Source: Candidatus Baldrarchaeum yapensis (GTDB lineage Archaea; Asgardarchaeota; Baldrarchaeia; Baldrarchaeales; Baldrarchaeaceae). From it: 22,408 nucleotides of DNA. A program made the translations under genes and the position numbers. The notes under the pieces are model-generated. The model saw only the letters and a program-made list of their open reading frames with translations. It was not told the DNA's origin and did not search any database. How positions within the stretch are numbered: the first letter of the stretch is position 1; every line of letters begins with the position of its first letter. Of the stretch, positions 13,882 to 22,055 are shown one piece after another. The stretch is from positions 1 to 22,408 of the forward strand of contig JAEOSH010000037.1 of NCBI GenBank assembly GCA_016840465.1. Direction: 5' to 3'.

Positions 13882-15942
13882 TCATTTGAGCCCCAGAGGT
13901 ATGCCAATACAGATAATGGCGAGTGCAACGAGATACGCAAGTAAAATTTCGTAGATTAGTGCCAGTATTGCGTACTTGAGCCCCAGTTCGCCTCTCAATG
14001 CAGCCAAGGTGGCCAGACAAGGGACGTATATCAGTACGAACGCCATATAGGCGTAAGCCGATAATGGTGTGAATGCCATTGAGAGCATTTTGGGCAACTC
14101 CTCCTCGCCCGCTGCTCCGTATAGTACTGCCATGGTCGACACGACTATTTCTTTTGCCATAAATCCGAAGAAGAGCGCGGCGATGGCTCTCCAGTCCCAT
14201 CCCATTGGATAGAACAGCGGCTGCATGGTCTTACCTATGACCCCCACCCAGCTCTTCTCCAGCAGAGTGGGGTCTTCTAGTGCTTCGGTTCCGATATACC
14301 CGGATGGCCCGGTTACCGAGAGGGCCCACACAAGTACTGTTGCTAAGAGTATTACGGTACCGGCCTTGAACAGAAACCTCTTTGTGCGCTCCCACGTTTT
14401 GATCAGCACGTTCTTCGGCAGGGGAGTCATGTAGGGCGGAAGTTCCATTATGAATCCTGTCGATGGTCCTCTGAACACACATTTTCTCAGCAGCAATGCC
14501 ATCATTATTGCGAGGAGCATCCCTAAGAGGTACATGCTGAGCACGACCACGCCCCTGTACGCTACGAAGAAGGCGGCAGCTATGACTAGGTAAACGGGCA
14601 ACCGTGCGCTACATGACACGAGTGGGTTGACAAGTGCGGTGACATTGCGGTCGTTTTCGTCCTCAATTGCCCTAGTGGCGATGATTGCGGGAACGTTGCA
14701 TCCGATTCCTATGATTAGCGGGATAATGGATTTACCGGTGAGCCCCCATCTGTGCATGATCTTATCGATGATGAATGCCGCTCTCGCCATGTATCCTAAA
14801 TCCTCCAAGAGCGATATGAAGATGAAGAGGAAGACTATATTTGGCAGGAATACGAGTATCGATCCTATTCCGGTTATAACTCCATCGGCGAGGAATGATT
14901 TTACAACCTCCGGAAGTGTGCTGCTTTTTACGATGTCGTAGAGAAATGCCGCAAAGAACCAGTCTATTAAGTCGACAAGCGGGGTTGCGACATCAAAAGC
15001 GAATTTGAATGCCATGTAGAGTATTGACAGTATTATTGGGATTCCGAACACCTTATGTGTTATGGCAAAATCAATGATATCGGATGGCGTTTGCGGAACT
15101 TCCCTAACCACTTTGACGCACTCATTGGAAATTCTGAATGCATATTCATATCGCTTTTCCGCAATGTACTCCTCGATGTCCCGTCCAAGCGCCTCTTCAA
15201 GTGTTTTTATTGATTTTTCTACTTGCTTAAGTATCATGCTTGCCACTTGTGACTTTCTTACTCGCTCGATAACGTCCTCATCTTTCTCGAGGAGTTTAAT
15301 TGCGAGCCAGCGCTTGTTATACTTTTTAATGAGGGCGGGGTCCTTTTCCAGAACGCTGATTATCTTTTCTATTTCCCTCTCTACCTCGTCTCCGTAATTG
15401 ATGATTAATTCCGGTGTTTTCCTCCCTCTACATGCCTTTTTTATTTCCTCCTTTAGTTCATCGATTCCAACGCCTTTAATTGCGATCGTGGGAACCACCG
15501 GAACGCCTAACAGTTCCCTTAGTTTCCTTACATCTATTTCGTATCCTCGCTCTCTTGCGATGTCGATCATATTCAGCGCCACTACGACGTTCGCTCCCAT
15601 TTCCAGCAGGGAGATTGTAAGGTAGAGGCTCCGTTCGATATTAGAGGCGTTTAGTATATTTACAACGACATCCGGTTTTTCCTCTATGATGGCGTTCCTC
15701 GCGATAAGTTCATCCAAGCTATATGCAGTTAGGCTGTAGATCCCAGGTAGGTCTATTACTTCCGCGTCCTGTCGGTCTATCCTCATCTTTCCTACCTTTT
15801 TCTCGACGGTGGTGCCCGGCCAGTTGCCTACCCACGCTCTGCCTCCGGTTAGGTTGTTGAATATTACGGATTTCCCAACATTTGGGGTTCCCGCCAGCGC
15901 TATCTTTATCCTATTATGTTTTGCTTTAGATAACTCACTCAC
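13882..15942 (-). CDS. feoB: Ferrous iron transporter FeoB
   Basis: Fe(II) uptake permease with a GTPase domain, 686 residues. G1 GTPNVGKS (18-25), G2 threonine in WPGTTVEK (41-48), G3 DLPG (64-67), G4 NMID (124-127); then a helical linker and a two-fold membrane domain of about 8-10 TMs. The gate regions IGIGCNVPAIIATRAI and SCSARLPVYLV hold the conserved cysteines. The start is GTG 15942: it overlaps the end of the preceding feoA-like gene by eight bases (GTGAGTGA), with GGAGGAGG upstream. It is the third gene of a tightly overlapping four-gene operon. Expression is probably iron-repressed through the palindromes at 16481-16513. No truncation or missing key residue is visible. Confidence 0.97.
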   Translation of the reverse strand: MSELSKAKHNRIKIALAGTPNVGKSVIFNNLTGGRAWVGNWPGTTVEKKVGKMRIDRQDAEVIDLPGIYSLTAYSLDELIARNAIIEEKPDVVVNILNASNIERSLYLTISLLEMGANVVVALNMIDIARERGYEIDVRKLRELLGVPVVPTIAIKGVGIDELKEEIKKACRGRKTPELIINYGDEVEREIEKIISVLEKDPALIKKYNKRWLAIKLLEKDEDVIERVRKSQVASMILKQVEKSIKTLEEALGRDIEEYIAEKRYEYAFRISNECVKVVREVPQTPSDIIDFAITHKVFGIPIILSILYMAFKFAFDVATPLVDLIDWFFAAFLYDIVKSSTLPEVVKSFLADGVITGIGSILVFLPNIVFLFIFISLLEDLGYMARAAFIIDKIMHRWGLTGKSIIPLIIGIGCNVPAIIATRAIEDENDRNVTALVNPLVSCSARLPVYLVIAAAFFVAYRGVVVLSMYLLGMLLAIMMALLLRKCVFRGPSTGFIMELPPYMTPLPKNVLIKTWERTKRFLFKAGTVILLATVLVWALSVTGPSGYIGTEALEDPTLLEKSWVGVIGKTMQPLFYPMGWDWRAIAALFFGFMAKEIVVSTMAVLYGAAGEEELPKMLSMAFTPLSAYAYMAFVLIYVPCLATLAALRGELGLKYAILALIYEILLAYLVALAIICIGIPLGLK

Positions 15943-16225
15943 GCCGGGCTACCTCCTCCACCAAGATTTTCATGGCGGTTCCGAACCCGATTACAATCCT
16001 ATTACCGCATGATGTGCAACAAAGATTACATCGGTCACTCACGCTTTTGCTTTTGTCTCCACATACTTCTATGATCACAGGACCCGCGCCCAATGTTCTC
16101 ACAACTCTTAGGACTTTCCCGGGAGCTATCCCCATTTCTATAAGCCTTCGGGAAAGCCCCCTTCCCGCCCTTATACACACGACTCTGACAAGGTGCCCCT
16201 CCGGGGCGAAAGAAAGCGGCATCAT
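15935..16225 (-). CDS. FeoA-like SH3 protein with a Cys-rich insert
   Basis: A 96-residue FeoA-domain protein lying between canonical feoA and feoB. The FeoA core is clear: LSRRLIEMGIAPGKVLRVVR, then GPVIIEV and the closing strand IVIGFGTAMKILVEEV. Between the last two strands, where FeoA normally has a short turn, it carries about 20 extra residues with C55-x10-C66-xx-C69-C70-xx-C73, a likely metal or Fe-S site. Cys17 is also present. ATG 16225 forms an ATGA overlap with the stop of the upstream feoA; a second ATG at 16222 is possible. FeoA proteins regulate FeoB from the cytoplasm. An added cysteine cluster suggests iron or redox sensing at the transporter, which is inference. Confidence 0.88.
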   Translation of the reverse strand: MMPLSFAPEGHLVRVVCIRAGRGLSRRLIEMGIAPGKVLRVVRTLGAGPVIIEVCGDKSKSVSDRCNLCCTSCGNRIVIGFGTAMKILVEEVARRE

Positions 16226-16467
16226 TTTCCAGTCACCGCTTTAACGACTATTAATGAGGCCTCACTCTTCCTTATTGTGAGGTTGTATCCCCTCGCGACC
16301 ACATTGAGCGGATCGCCGAGTGGGGCTTTTCCGATAACCTTTATCTCAGTTCCTGGCACAAGACCCATGTCTATAATTCTCCTTCTTACAGTTCTGGGCC
16401 CTTCTATTCTGACAATTTTGTACATCTCTCCGATGATAGCTTCTGATAGCCTTATCTCGCCGTTCAT
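16222..16467 (-). CDS. feoA: Ferrous iron transport protein FeoA
   Basis: Canonical FeoA, 81 residues, one SH3-like beta-barrel: signature RRRIIDMGLVPGTEIKVIGK, then APLGDPLNVVARGYNLTIRKSEASLIVV. First gene of the feo operon. ATG 16467 follows GAGGGAAAATAAC and lies just downstream of the double palindromic operator. No cysteines, unlike the second FeoA-like protein. Confidence 0.95.
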   Translation of the reverse strand: MNGEIRLSEAIIGEMYKIVRIEGPRTVRRRIIDMGLVPGTEIKVIGKAPLGDPLNVVARGYNLTIRKSEASLIVVKAVTGK

Positions 16468-16480
16468 GTTATTTTCCCTC

Positions 16481-16513
16481 TTAGGCTACCCTAATATTTT
16501 TAGGGTAACCTAA
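16481..16513. promoter_or_regulatory. Tandem TTAGG-N4-CCTAA operators at the feo promoter
   Basis: Two 14-bp palindromes, TTAGGCTACCCTAA (16481-16494) and TTAGGGTAACCTAA (16500-16513), separated by TATTT with centres 19 bp apart. Each fits TTAGG-N4-CCTAA and resembles the TTAGG...CCTAA arms of the known DtxR/IdeR iron box. They sit between the minus-strand TATA (TTTAAATT, 16511-16518) and the feoA start, overlapping the TATA edge and the predicted initiation site, so occupancy by the DtxR-family protein encoded nearby should repress feo. Confidence 0.82.
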
Positions 16514-16518
16514 TTTAA
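16511..16518 (-). promoter_or_regulatory. TATA box of the feo operon
   Basis: On the minus strand GTTTAAATTAGG gives a TATA element about 45-50 bases before the feoA ATG. It overlaps the edge of the right-hand palindrome, a classical repressor arrangement. Confidence 0.55.
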
Positions 16519-16524
16519 ACCTGA

Positions 16525-16544
16525 TTATGTACATATGCACATAA
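16525..16544. promoter_or_regulatory. 20-bp palindrome upstream of the feo TATA
   Basis: TTATGTACATATGCACATAA is self-complementary except for one base pair. It lies 7 bp upstream of the feo TATA box, where archaeal activators bind. It differs from the TTAGG sites, so it could bind a second regulator or be chance in AT-rich DNA. Confidence 0.4.
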
Positions 16545-16953
16545 TTTGGCAGAAACTGCCGATAATTTCCATTTCTTTTGCTATTCGATTGAATATTAGG
16601 CCTGTTCATTAGATTCATCGTGATATTGTTCTCAGAGATCAATTATTGCGTTTCGAGATCTTTTTTTCAAAAATATTGATTATAAGCACGATTAAAAGCC
16701 GAGGAGAGTTCTTCAGGTAACGATAATTTGAAATGCTTGGCAAATCGTGAACGTTTTCGTAAGATTCTGGTTATTATTTTTGTTTGCGGCCAGTTGTCTT
16801 TACCGATTGTCATGTAATCTTGTTCTCAGCAGTGATTTGAACGATAGTATGTTTCACGCCGGAGCATTGAGTTATATAGCCCTAATCCTGTGAAACTTGC
16901 GGTTATATTTTCCTCCCTCTATCACAAATGTCATAACCCGCTCCCATAAGATT
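16545..16953. other. Intergenic region between divergent feo and copA
   Basis: About 400 bases of AT-rich sequence with no open frame worth calling, no tRNA and no repeats that I can see. Confidence 0.5.
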
Positions 16954-16961
16954 ATTTAAAG
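16954..16961 (+). promoter_or_regulatory. TATA box of copA
   Basis: TATTTAAAG lies about 24 bases before GTG 16980, so the transcript probably begins at or next to the start codon (leaderless). A short GACC-N6-GGTC inverted repeat (16961-16974) sits between them and could be an operator. Confidence 0.5.
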
Positions 16962-16979
16962 ACCAAAGGCGGTCAGTTG

Positions 16980-19448
16980 GTGATATACGTGGCCGGTGTC
17001 GCCGATAAGGCGAGAGAAAGGATAAAAGTGTCTGGTATGCGGTGTGCCGGATGTGCTGCAAGAATCGAAGATGCATTAAGAGAAATGGAGGGTGTTATTG
17101 ACGCAAAAGTGAATTTTGCATCGTCCATTGCGGTGGTGGAGTACGATCCCAGTGCTGTGAGCGTAAAGGAGATAGATGATAGAATACGGAGCCTCGGATA
17201 TGATGTCGTACTGGAGAAGCTAGAGTTAATGGTGGGAGAACTCCACTGTGTCAGTTGCGCACTTGGTCTCGAGAGGTCGCTCTTGATGTTCAGAGGCATA
17301 AGAGAGGTTCGTGTGGATCCGGTTGGTGGGAGGGTCAGGGTCGTTTATAACCCGTTGGAGGTATCGCCCCGTGAGATAAAGCGCATCATTATGGATTTGG
17401 GTTATGAGGTGAGGGAGGGGGAGGTGCTTGGTGAGGAGAGACCGGAGGAGAAGGAATTATCGTTGTATAGGAAGTTGCTGTTTCTGAGTATTATGTTGAC
17501 GATTCCGGTGACGTTCTTTACATATTTTTGGGTGGATTTGCCGCTGTTGAGCAGAGAGTTTCTGCTATTTTTATTGGCGACGCCCGTCGAGGTAGTATGT
17601 GGTTTTCCGTTCTTTTACGGGATGGTGAGGGGCATTAGACACGGACAGCTTACGATGGACACCCTCGTGGCGGTTGGTACTGGAGCGGCGTATGTTTACA
17701 GTACTGCCAAAACGTTCATACCAGTACTTCCTGGGGAAGTTTTCTTCGATGCCGCCGTTCTTCTCATAACATTTATACTCATGGGTAGGTTTCTGGAAGC
17801 AAAGGCGAGGGGAAAAACCTCTGAGGCGATAAGGCGGCTCGCGGAACTCCAAGTTAAGACCGCAAGGGTTTTGAGAGATGGGCGTGAGGTTGAGGTTCCG
17901 ATAGAGGAGGTGAAGAGGGGAGATCTGGTTATTGTGAGACCGGGTGAGAGGGTCCCCCTCGACGGTGTGGTTGTGGAGGGGGAGTCCTGGGTTGACGAAT
18001 CGATGATTACGGGAGAGCCAATGCCAGTGGGCAAGAAGCCCGGTGATGAGGTTATTGGCGGGACCATAAACAGGTATGGGGTATTGAAGGTGAAGGTTAC
18101 GAGGGTGGGGGATGAAACTGTACTGGCGCAGATAATGAGGGTTGTTGAGGGGGCGATGACCACGAAGCCGCGTGTTCAGAAGATTGCGGACAGATTTGCG
18201 GCATACTTTGTGCAGATCATTATAGCGGTAGCGACCTTTGCGTCTCTTTTCTGGTTGTTTATTGTGGATCCCGCGCAATTTGGGTGGACCGGCGCTAGGA
18301 TATTATTCGCGCTCATGGTGGGAATCTCTACGCTGGTCATAGCGTGTCCCTGCGCACTTGGTCTTGCAACACCTACTGCGGTGATGGTCGGGCTCGGAAA
18401 GGGCGCCGAGAGCGGCATACTGATAAGGAAAGGAGAGGCGCTGGAGGTTGCCGGGAAACTGACGACTGTCGTATTTGACAAGACCGGGACGCTGACTATT
18501 GGGAGGCCGGAGGTTGTGGATTTTGTGCTTCTGGATGGAGTTGATATCTCTGAGGAAGAAGTGTTAAGAATTGCGGCGGTTGTGGAGAAGAATTCGAATC
18601 ATCCCATCGGCGACGCGATAGTCAGGTTTGCTGAGAGTAAGGGAGTGATGGCTGAGGGTGATGCTGAGGAGTTCGAGGTATTGCCCGGTCTCGGTGTAAT
18701 TGCGAAGTTGAGTGGCAACAGGGTAGTTATCGGAAATCGCAGAATTTTCGAGAAGGAGGAGATCAACCTAGATGGAGTGAAGGGGAAGTTGGAGAGTTTA
18801 GAAAAGAGGGCAAGAACAACAGTTGTGATGGCGGTTAACGGGAGACCTGTGGCGATTTTTGGAATTGCGGATAAGATAAAGGAGCCCGCTGTGGAAGCTA
18901 TTAATGCTTTAAGAAAAATGGGGATAAGAGTTGTCATGCTGACGGGGGATGATAGGAAAACAGCGGAAGCTATTGCGAAGGAGTTAGGAATAGAGGAGGT
19001 CATTGCGGAAGTTCTTCCTCAAGAGAAGTCCATGAAGATAAGGGAACTCCAGGAGAGGGGTGAAGTTGTAGCGATGGTTGGGGATGGGATAAATGATGCG
19101 CCGGCCCTCGTTCAGGCCGATTTGGGGATAGCGATAGGATCCGGTACCGATATTGCGATAGAGTCAGGCGATATAATCTTAATTAGGGACGATTTGAGGG
19201 ATGTCATCAACGCGATAGAGCTCAGCAGGGCAACCATGAGAAAGATAAAGCAGAACCTTGCATGGGCGGTGTGTTATAATCTTTTCTTCGTGCCATTTGC
19301 CGCGGGCCTGTTCTTCCCGATATTACACTTCCTCATAAGGCCGGAGTTTGCTGGTCTTGCAATGTCCATGAGTTCGGTGTCTGTAGTTTCGAACTCTCTG
19401 ACGCTCAGAAGGTGGAGGCCTCCGCTAAGTCCTAGCAATAGGAGTTGA
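16980..19448 (+). CDS. copA: Copper-exporting P1B-type ATPase CopA
   Basis: Cu(I)-exporting P-type ATPase, about 822 residues, with two N-terminal heavy-metal domains: GMRCAGC (C22-C25) and GELHCVSC (C90-C93). Eight TMs are expected. Other motifs: TGEP in the actuator domain (344-347), the transmembrane metal site CPC (456-458) in TM6, phosphorylated Asp500 in DKTGTLT, the HP motif (541-542) in the nucleotide domain, GDGINDAPAL, CYN in TM7 and MSSVSVVSNSL in TM8. The TM6-TM8 set indicates Cu(I)/Ag(I) specificity. The frame starts with TTG at 16977; GTG 16980 fits a leaderless transcript from the TATA upstream, and GTG 16989 is possible. No CopZ chaperone or copper regulator gene is adjacent. 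It stands divergent from feo. Confidence 0.96.
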   Translation: MIYVAGVADKARERIKVSGMRCAGCAARIEDALREMEGVIDAKVNFASSIAVVEYDPSAVSVKEIDDRIRSLGYDVVLEKLELMVGELHCVSCALGLERSLLMFRGIREVRVDPVGGRVRVVYNPLEVSPREIKRIIMDLGYEVREGEVLGEERPEEKELSLYRKLLFLSIMLTIPVTFFTYFWVDLPLLSREFLLFLLATPVEVVCGFPFFYGMVRGIRHGQLTMDTLVAVGTGAAYVYSTAKTFIPVLPGEVFFDAAVLLITFILMGRFLEAKARGKTSEAIRRLAELQVKTARVLRDGREVEVPIEEVKRGDLVIVRPGERVPLDGVVVEGESWVDESMITGEPMPVGKKPGDEVIGGTINRYGVLKVKVTRVGDETVLAQIMRVVEGAMTTKPRVQKIADRFAAYFVQIIIAVATFASLFWLFIVDPAQFGWTGARILFALMVGISTLVIACPCALGLATPTAVMVGLGKGAESGILIRKGEALEVAGKLTTVVFDKTGTLTIGRPEVVDFVLLDGVDISEEEVLRIAAVVEKNSNHPIGDAIVRFAESKGVMAEGDAEEFEVLPGLGVIAKLSGNRVVIGNRRIFEKEEINLDGVKGKLESLEKRARTTVVMAVNGRPVAIFGIADKIKEPAVEAINALRKMGIRVVMLTGDDRKTAEAIAKELGIEEVIAEVLPQEKSMKIRELQERGEVVAMVGDGINDAPALVQADLGIAIGSGTDIAIESGDIILIRDDLRDVINAIELSRATMRKIKQNLAWAVCYNLFFVPFAAGLFFPILHFLIRPEFAGLAMSMSSVSVVSNSLTLRRWRPPLSPSNRS

Positions 19449-19517
19449 GGATTATCGTTTGCTCACCAGATTTCTTTTTCTTCGTTATGAGCATCTAATG
19501 TGAGGAATTTTACGCGA

Positions 19518-20204
19518 CTACTTCTTTTCGGATTTTTCTTTCTCCTTCTTTTTCCTTTCACGCACTCTTTTGCTCACGAGGTAGCCTCGACGGTATGCAG
19601 CGGCTATTGCTATCAGGTAGCCGTTGGGGTCTGCATCCTCGACGAATAAGCGCTTACCTATCTCGTATGCTCTTTCGGCCTCCTCCTCAGTTACAAGGTC
19701 GGGATCCTTCGCGAAGAACTCCTTCAGGAACTTTAGTTCCTCCTTGGTAAGAGGATTCACAGCGCTTGCGTACGTATGGAATATTCCCTCAACTCTGCGG
19801 CTAAGGTACTCCATTTCGTCTCGTTCCAAAATTCCCTTTATCGAGAGAAAGTCGACGATCAGACGGTGAGCCTCAACAGATGCCGCACTTATTGCCTTCA
19901 CCTTCCTGTCCATATTTCTGCTCAGATCTTCGATTTTTCTTTCAAGCGTTCCAACTCTATCCTCAAGCTTTCTAACTCTCTCCTCGAGTTTGCTAACCCT
20001 TTCCTCAAGCTTGGTAACTCTTTCCTCCAGCCTAGATACTCTCTCCTCGAGAATCGTCAGCCTAAGTCTAATTTCGGTGAACTGGCGGCCTAACCAGTAG
20101 GCGAGGATCGAGGTTGAGGATACTATTGTTGCGATCACGCTCACCGCGAGAATTATGAGTTCGGCGTCCACTACTTTTCCCCACTCGTAAATGTGCATCC
20201 TCAT
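19518..20204 (-). CDS. Membrane-anchored coiled-coil protein
   Basis: 228 residues: one N-terminal TM (about 15-38, ELIILAVSVIATIVSST), then a long coiled coil of nearly perfect heptads (LEERVSR, LEERVTK, LEERVSK, LEERVRK, LEDRVGT, LERKIED; about 51-94). A helical domain of about 110 residues follows (HRLIVDFLSIKGILERDEM ... EEAERAYEIGKRLFVEDAD), ending in a Lys/Glu-rich tail. The heptads are also visible as 21-bp DNA repeats. ATG 20204 is the longest start; GTG 20171 (MDAELIILAV) puts the TM at the very N-terminus and may be the true one. Archaeal proteins of this build are common and uncharacterised. It converges with copA (69 bases between stops) and diverges from the glycosidase. Function unknown. 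Confidence 0.82.
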   Translation of the reverse strand: MRMHIYEWGKVVDAELIILAVSVIATIVSSTSILAYWLGRQFTEIRLRLTILEERVSRLEERVTKLEERVSKLEERVRKLEDRVGTLERKIEDLSRNMDRKVKAISAASVEAHRLIVDFLSIKGILERDEMEYLSRRVEGIFHTYASAVNPLTKEELKFLKEFFAKDPDLVTEEEAERAYEIGKRLFVEDADPNGYLIAIAAAYRRGYLVSKRVRERKKKEKEKSEKK

Positions 20205-20446
20205 TACATAACCTTTTTCTTAATCGCTTCCACGCAACATTCTCGGCACCCTCAAAATTCTTCCTTAACTACTAGGCTTACGATTTATTACGCGATTTTG
20301 AAGATTTCTTCCCCTGTAGAGAAAGATTCCCTCGGCATCTCCCTAAGAAGAGGTAAATTCCGGCTTTAGATGCTCATCGAGCACGTGAATATATTTGAGT
20401 TTGCTCGACATATAATGGAAGTGAGTTGCCTCAGGAGAGTGCCTCC
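20205..20446. promoter_or_regulatory. Divergent control region before the GH1 gene
   Basis: No coding frame is visible. GACATATAATGG (about 20407-20418) is a good TATA candidate for the glycosidase, predicting initiation near 20435-20440 just before ATG 20447. GGAG at 20433-20436 would then be at the very 5' end, so the message may be nearly leaderless. Confidence 0.4.
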
Positions 20447-21727
20447 ATGAGTTTGAAATTTCCTGAGGGTTTCATGTGGGGTTGCGCGATTTCGGCGCAT
20501 CAGGTGGAGGGAAATAATACGAATAATGATTGGTGGTTATGGGAACAGCAGGGACACACCGCTGAGCCCTCAGGGAGGGCATGCGATCATTATAACCTTT
20601 ACGAGAAGGATTTCGACCTCGCAAAGGAATTGAAGATTCAGGTTTTACGTTTTTCAATAGAGTGGAGCAGGATAGAGCCAAAGGAGAATGCATGGAATGA
20701 GAAAGAGGTCGAACATTACAGGAAGGTTTTGAAGGCGTTGCATGAACGCGGAATAACCCCGATGGTGACGCTACATCACTTCACGAACCCCATATGGTTT
20801 GCGGAGAAGGGGGCGTGGCTCAATCCCGATAGTCCCCAGATATTTGAGAGGTACGTGAGGCATGTCGTGGAGAAGCTTGGAGACCTAATAGAGTACTATA
20901 ACACGATAAATGAGCCTATGGTCGTCGCCACCATGGGTTACTACCTTGGTGTATTTCCTCCTGGAGAGAAAGATCTTGCAAAGGCGCTGATCGTGGCGAG
21001 AAATCTGCTACTGGCGCATGCACGCGCGTATCATGCGATACACGAGGTTGCGCGAGAGTTCGGCTTTAAGAAGCCAAAGGTTGCTATTGTCAAGAACATA
21101 ATAATCTTCGAGCCCCTGAACCCCGAGGCCAGAGGAGACGTTAGCGAGGCCCAGATGAGGGATCTCTACTTCAACCGCGCGTTTCTGGACTCGATTGCAC
21201 GTGGAGAGATTGTACCGCCGTTCGGAAACAATGAGCCCGTTGACTACCTTAAGAGCACATGGGACTTCATAGGGTTAAATTACTATACGAGAATGTTGTG
21301 CTCTCCCTCGGTTCAGATTTCGGAGTCCGGACCGGTTCCTGAGGGCGCCGAGATTACCGACATGGGGTGGGAGGTCTACCCGGAGGGCATATACAGGGCA
21401 TTGATGATGTTGAAGAGGTACGGTAAGGGCGTCGTGATAACAGAGAACGGAATTGCAACGAGAGATGATGAGCAAAGGTGTAGGTTCATAGTGAGGCATC
21501 TTGCGCAGGTACACAGAGCGATAAAGGAAGGCGTGGATGTTCGGGGCTACCTCTACTGGTCGTTAATTGACAATTTTGAATGGAACCATGGATTCAGCAA
21601 GAGGTTTGGCCTGATAGAAGTAGATTACAACACCATGGAGAGAAAGCCAAGACCCAGCGCATACATGTTTAGAAGGATAATCGAGTACAACGGAGTGCCG
21701 GAGGACCTATTAAAGAAATACCTATGA
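20447..21727 (+). CDS. Glycoside hydrolase family 1 beta-glycosidase
   Basis: Retaining beta-glucosidase/galactosidase-type enzyme, 426 residues, single TIM barrel. N-terminal signature FPEGFMWGCAISAHQVEG with sugar-binding Gln19; LHHF (109-112); acid/base Glu156 in TINEP; nucleophile Glu333 in VITENG; and WSLIDNFEW, which forms the aglycone/glycone pocket. The substrate may be beta-glucosides, beta-galactosides or beta-mannosides; position alone does not say. No signal peptide, so it is cytoplasmic. At 426 residues it lacks the insertions of the longer (about 480) Sulfolobus/Pyrococcus enzymes. ATG 20447 gives the normal family start; an in-frame TTG at 20426 would add seven residues. No sugar transporter is adjacent. 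Confidence 0.95.
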   Translation: MSLKFPEGFMWGCAISAHQVEGNNTNNDWWLWEQQGHTAEPSGRACDHYNLYEKDFDLAKELKIQVLRFSIEWSRIEPKENAWNEKEVEHYRKVLKALHERGITPMVTLHHFTNPIWFAEKGAWLNPDSPQIFERYVRHVVEKLGDLIEYYNTINEPMVVATMGYYLGVFPPGEKDLAKALIVARNLLLAHARAYHAIHEVAREFGFKKPKVAIVKNIIIFEPLNPEARGDVSEAQMRDLYFNRAFLDSIARGEIVPPFGNNEPVDYLKSTWDFIGLNYYTRMLCSPSVQISESGPVPEGAEITDMGWEVYPEGIYRALMMLKRYGKGVVITENGIATRDDEQRCRFIVRHLAQVHRAIKEGVDVRGYLYWSLIDNFEWNHGFSKRFGLIEVDYNTMERKPRPSAYMFRRIIEYNGVPEDLLKKYL

Positions 21728-21737
21728 GCCCATCAGA

Positions 21738-22055
21738 TTACTTTGTACTTCCGTAAATTACAATTATCCCGTGTTCCTTTACAATACTCATTATTTTATC
21801 GAAAACTTTTCTAGAAATCACGTTGGCAACGAAGACCTTTGCCGCCGGCTCTCTGTCGTATATTCTTCTGGCAATATCAATTTTTTCAATAAGTTTCCTG
21901 ATCTCTTCGTCGGTTTCGGCAAACGCGGTTACCTCTCCCACTATCAGGGGGTCCTCGCAGAAGACGTTTACCTCTATCTCCTTACCCTCGTATTTTATCT
22001 TACGTGTCTCGAGTTTCTTATCCTTGGGCAGTACACCTGCTTCCACTAAATATCC
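21738..22055 (-). pseudogene. DUF3782-like protein, C-terminal nuclease-fold part after an in-frame stop
   Basis: This is the same frame as the coiled-coil piece at 22056-22408, separated only by TAA at 22056-22058. Read through, the junction is EFVRNFL-stop-GYLVEAGVLPKDKK. The part resembles the restriction-endonuclease-like domain of archaeal DUF3782/COG5493 proteins: TRKIKYEGKEIEVNVFCED, then PLIVGEVTAF, a helix with EKIDIARRIY, and the strands KVFVANVIS and GIIVIYG. The E-x-K of active PD-(D/E)xK enzymes is EVT here, so catalysis is doubtful; I recall EVT in relatives too. The first internal start is GTG 22046, which could give a free 102-residue product. The stop may be nonsense mutation or consensus error. 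Confidence 0.7.

Noticed and set aside
13868-14200. N-terminal extension of the small feo membrane protein
   Set aside because: This part of the frame lies antisense-free but out of frame inside feoB; ribosome sites and the ATGA overlap place the start at 13867 or 13885.
17571-18278. Long minus-strand frame inside copA
   Set aside because: Shadow of the strongly conserved copA reading frame; the translation is not protein-like.
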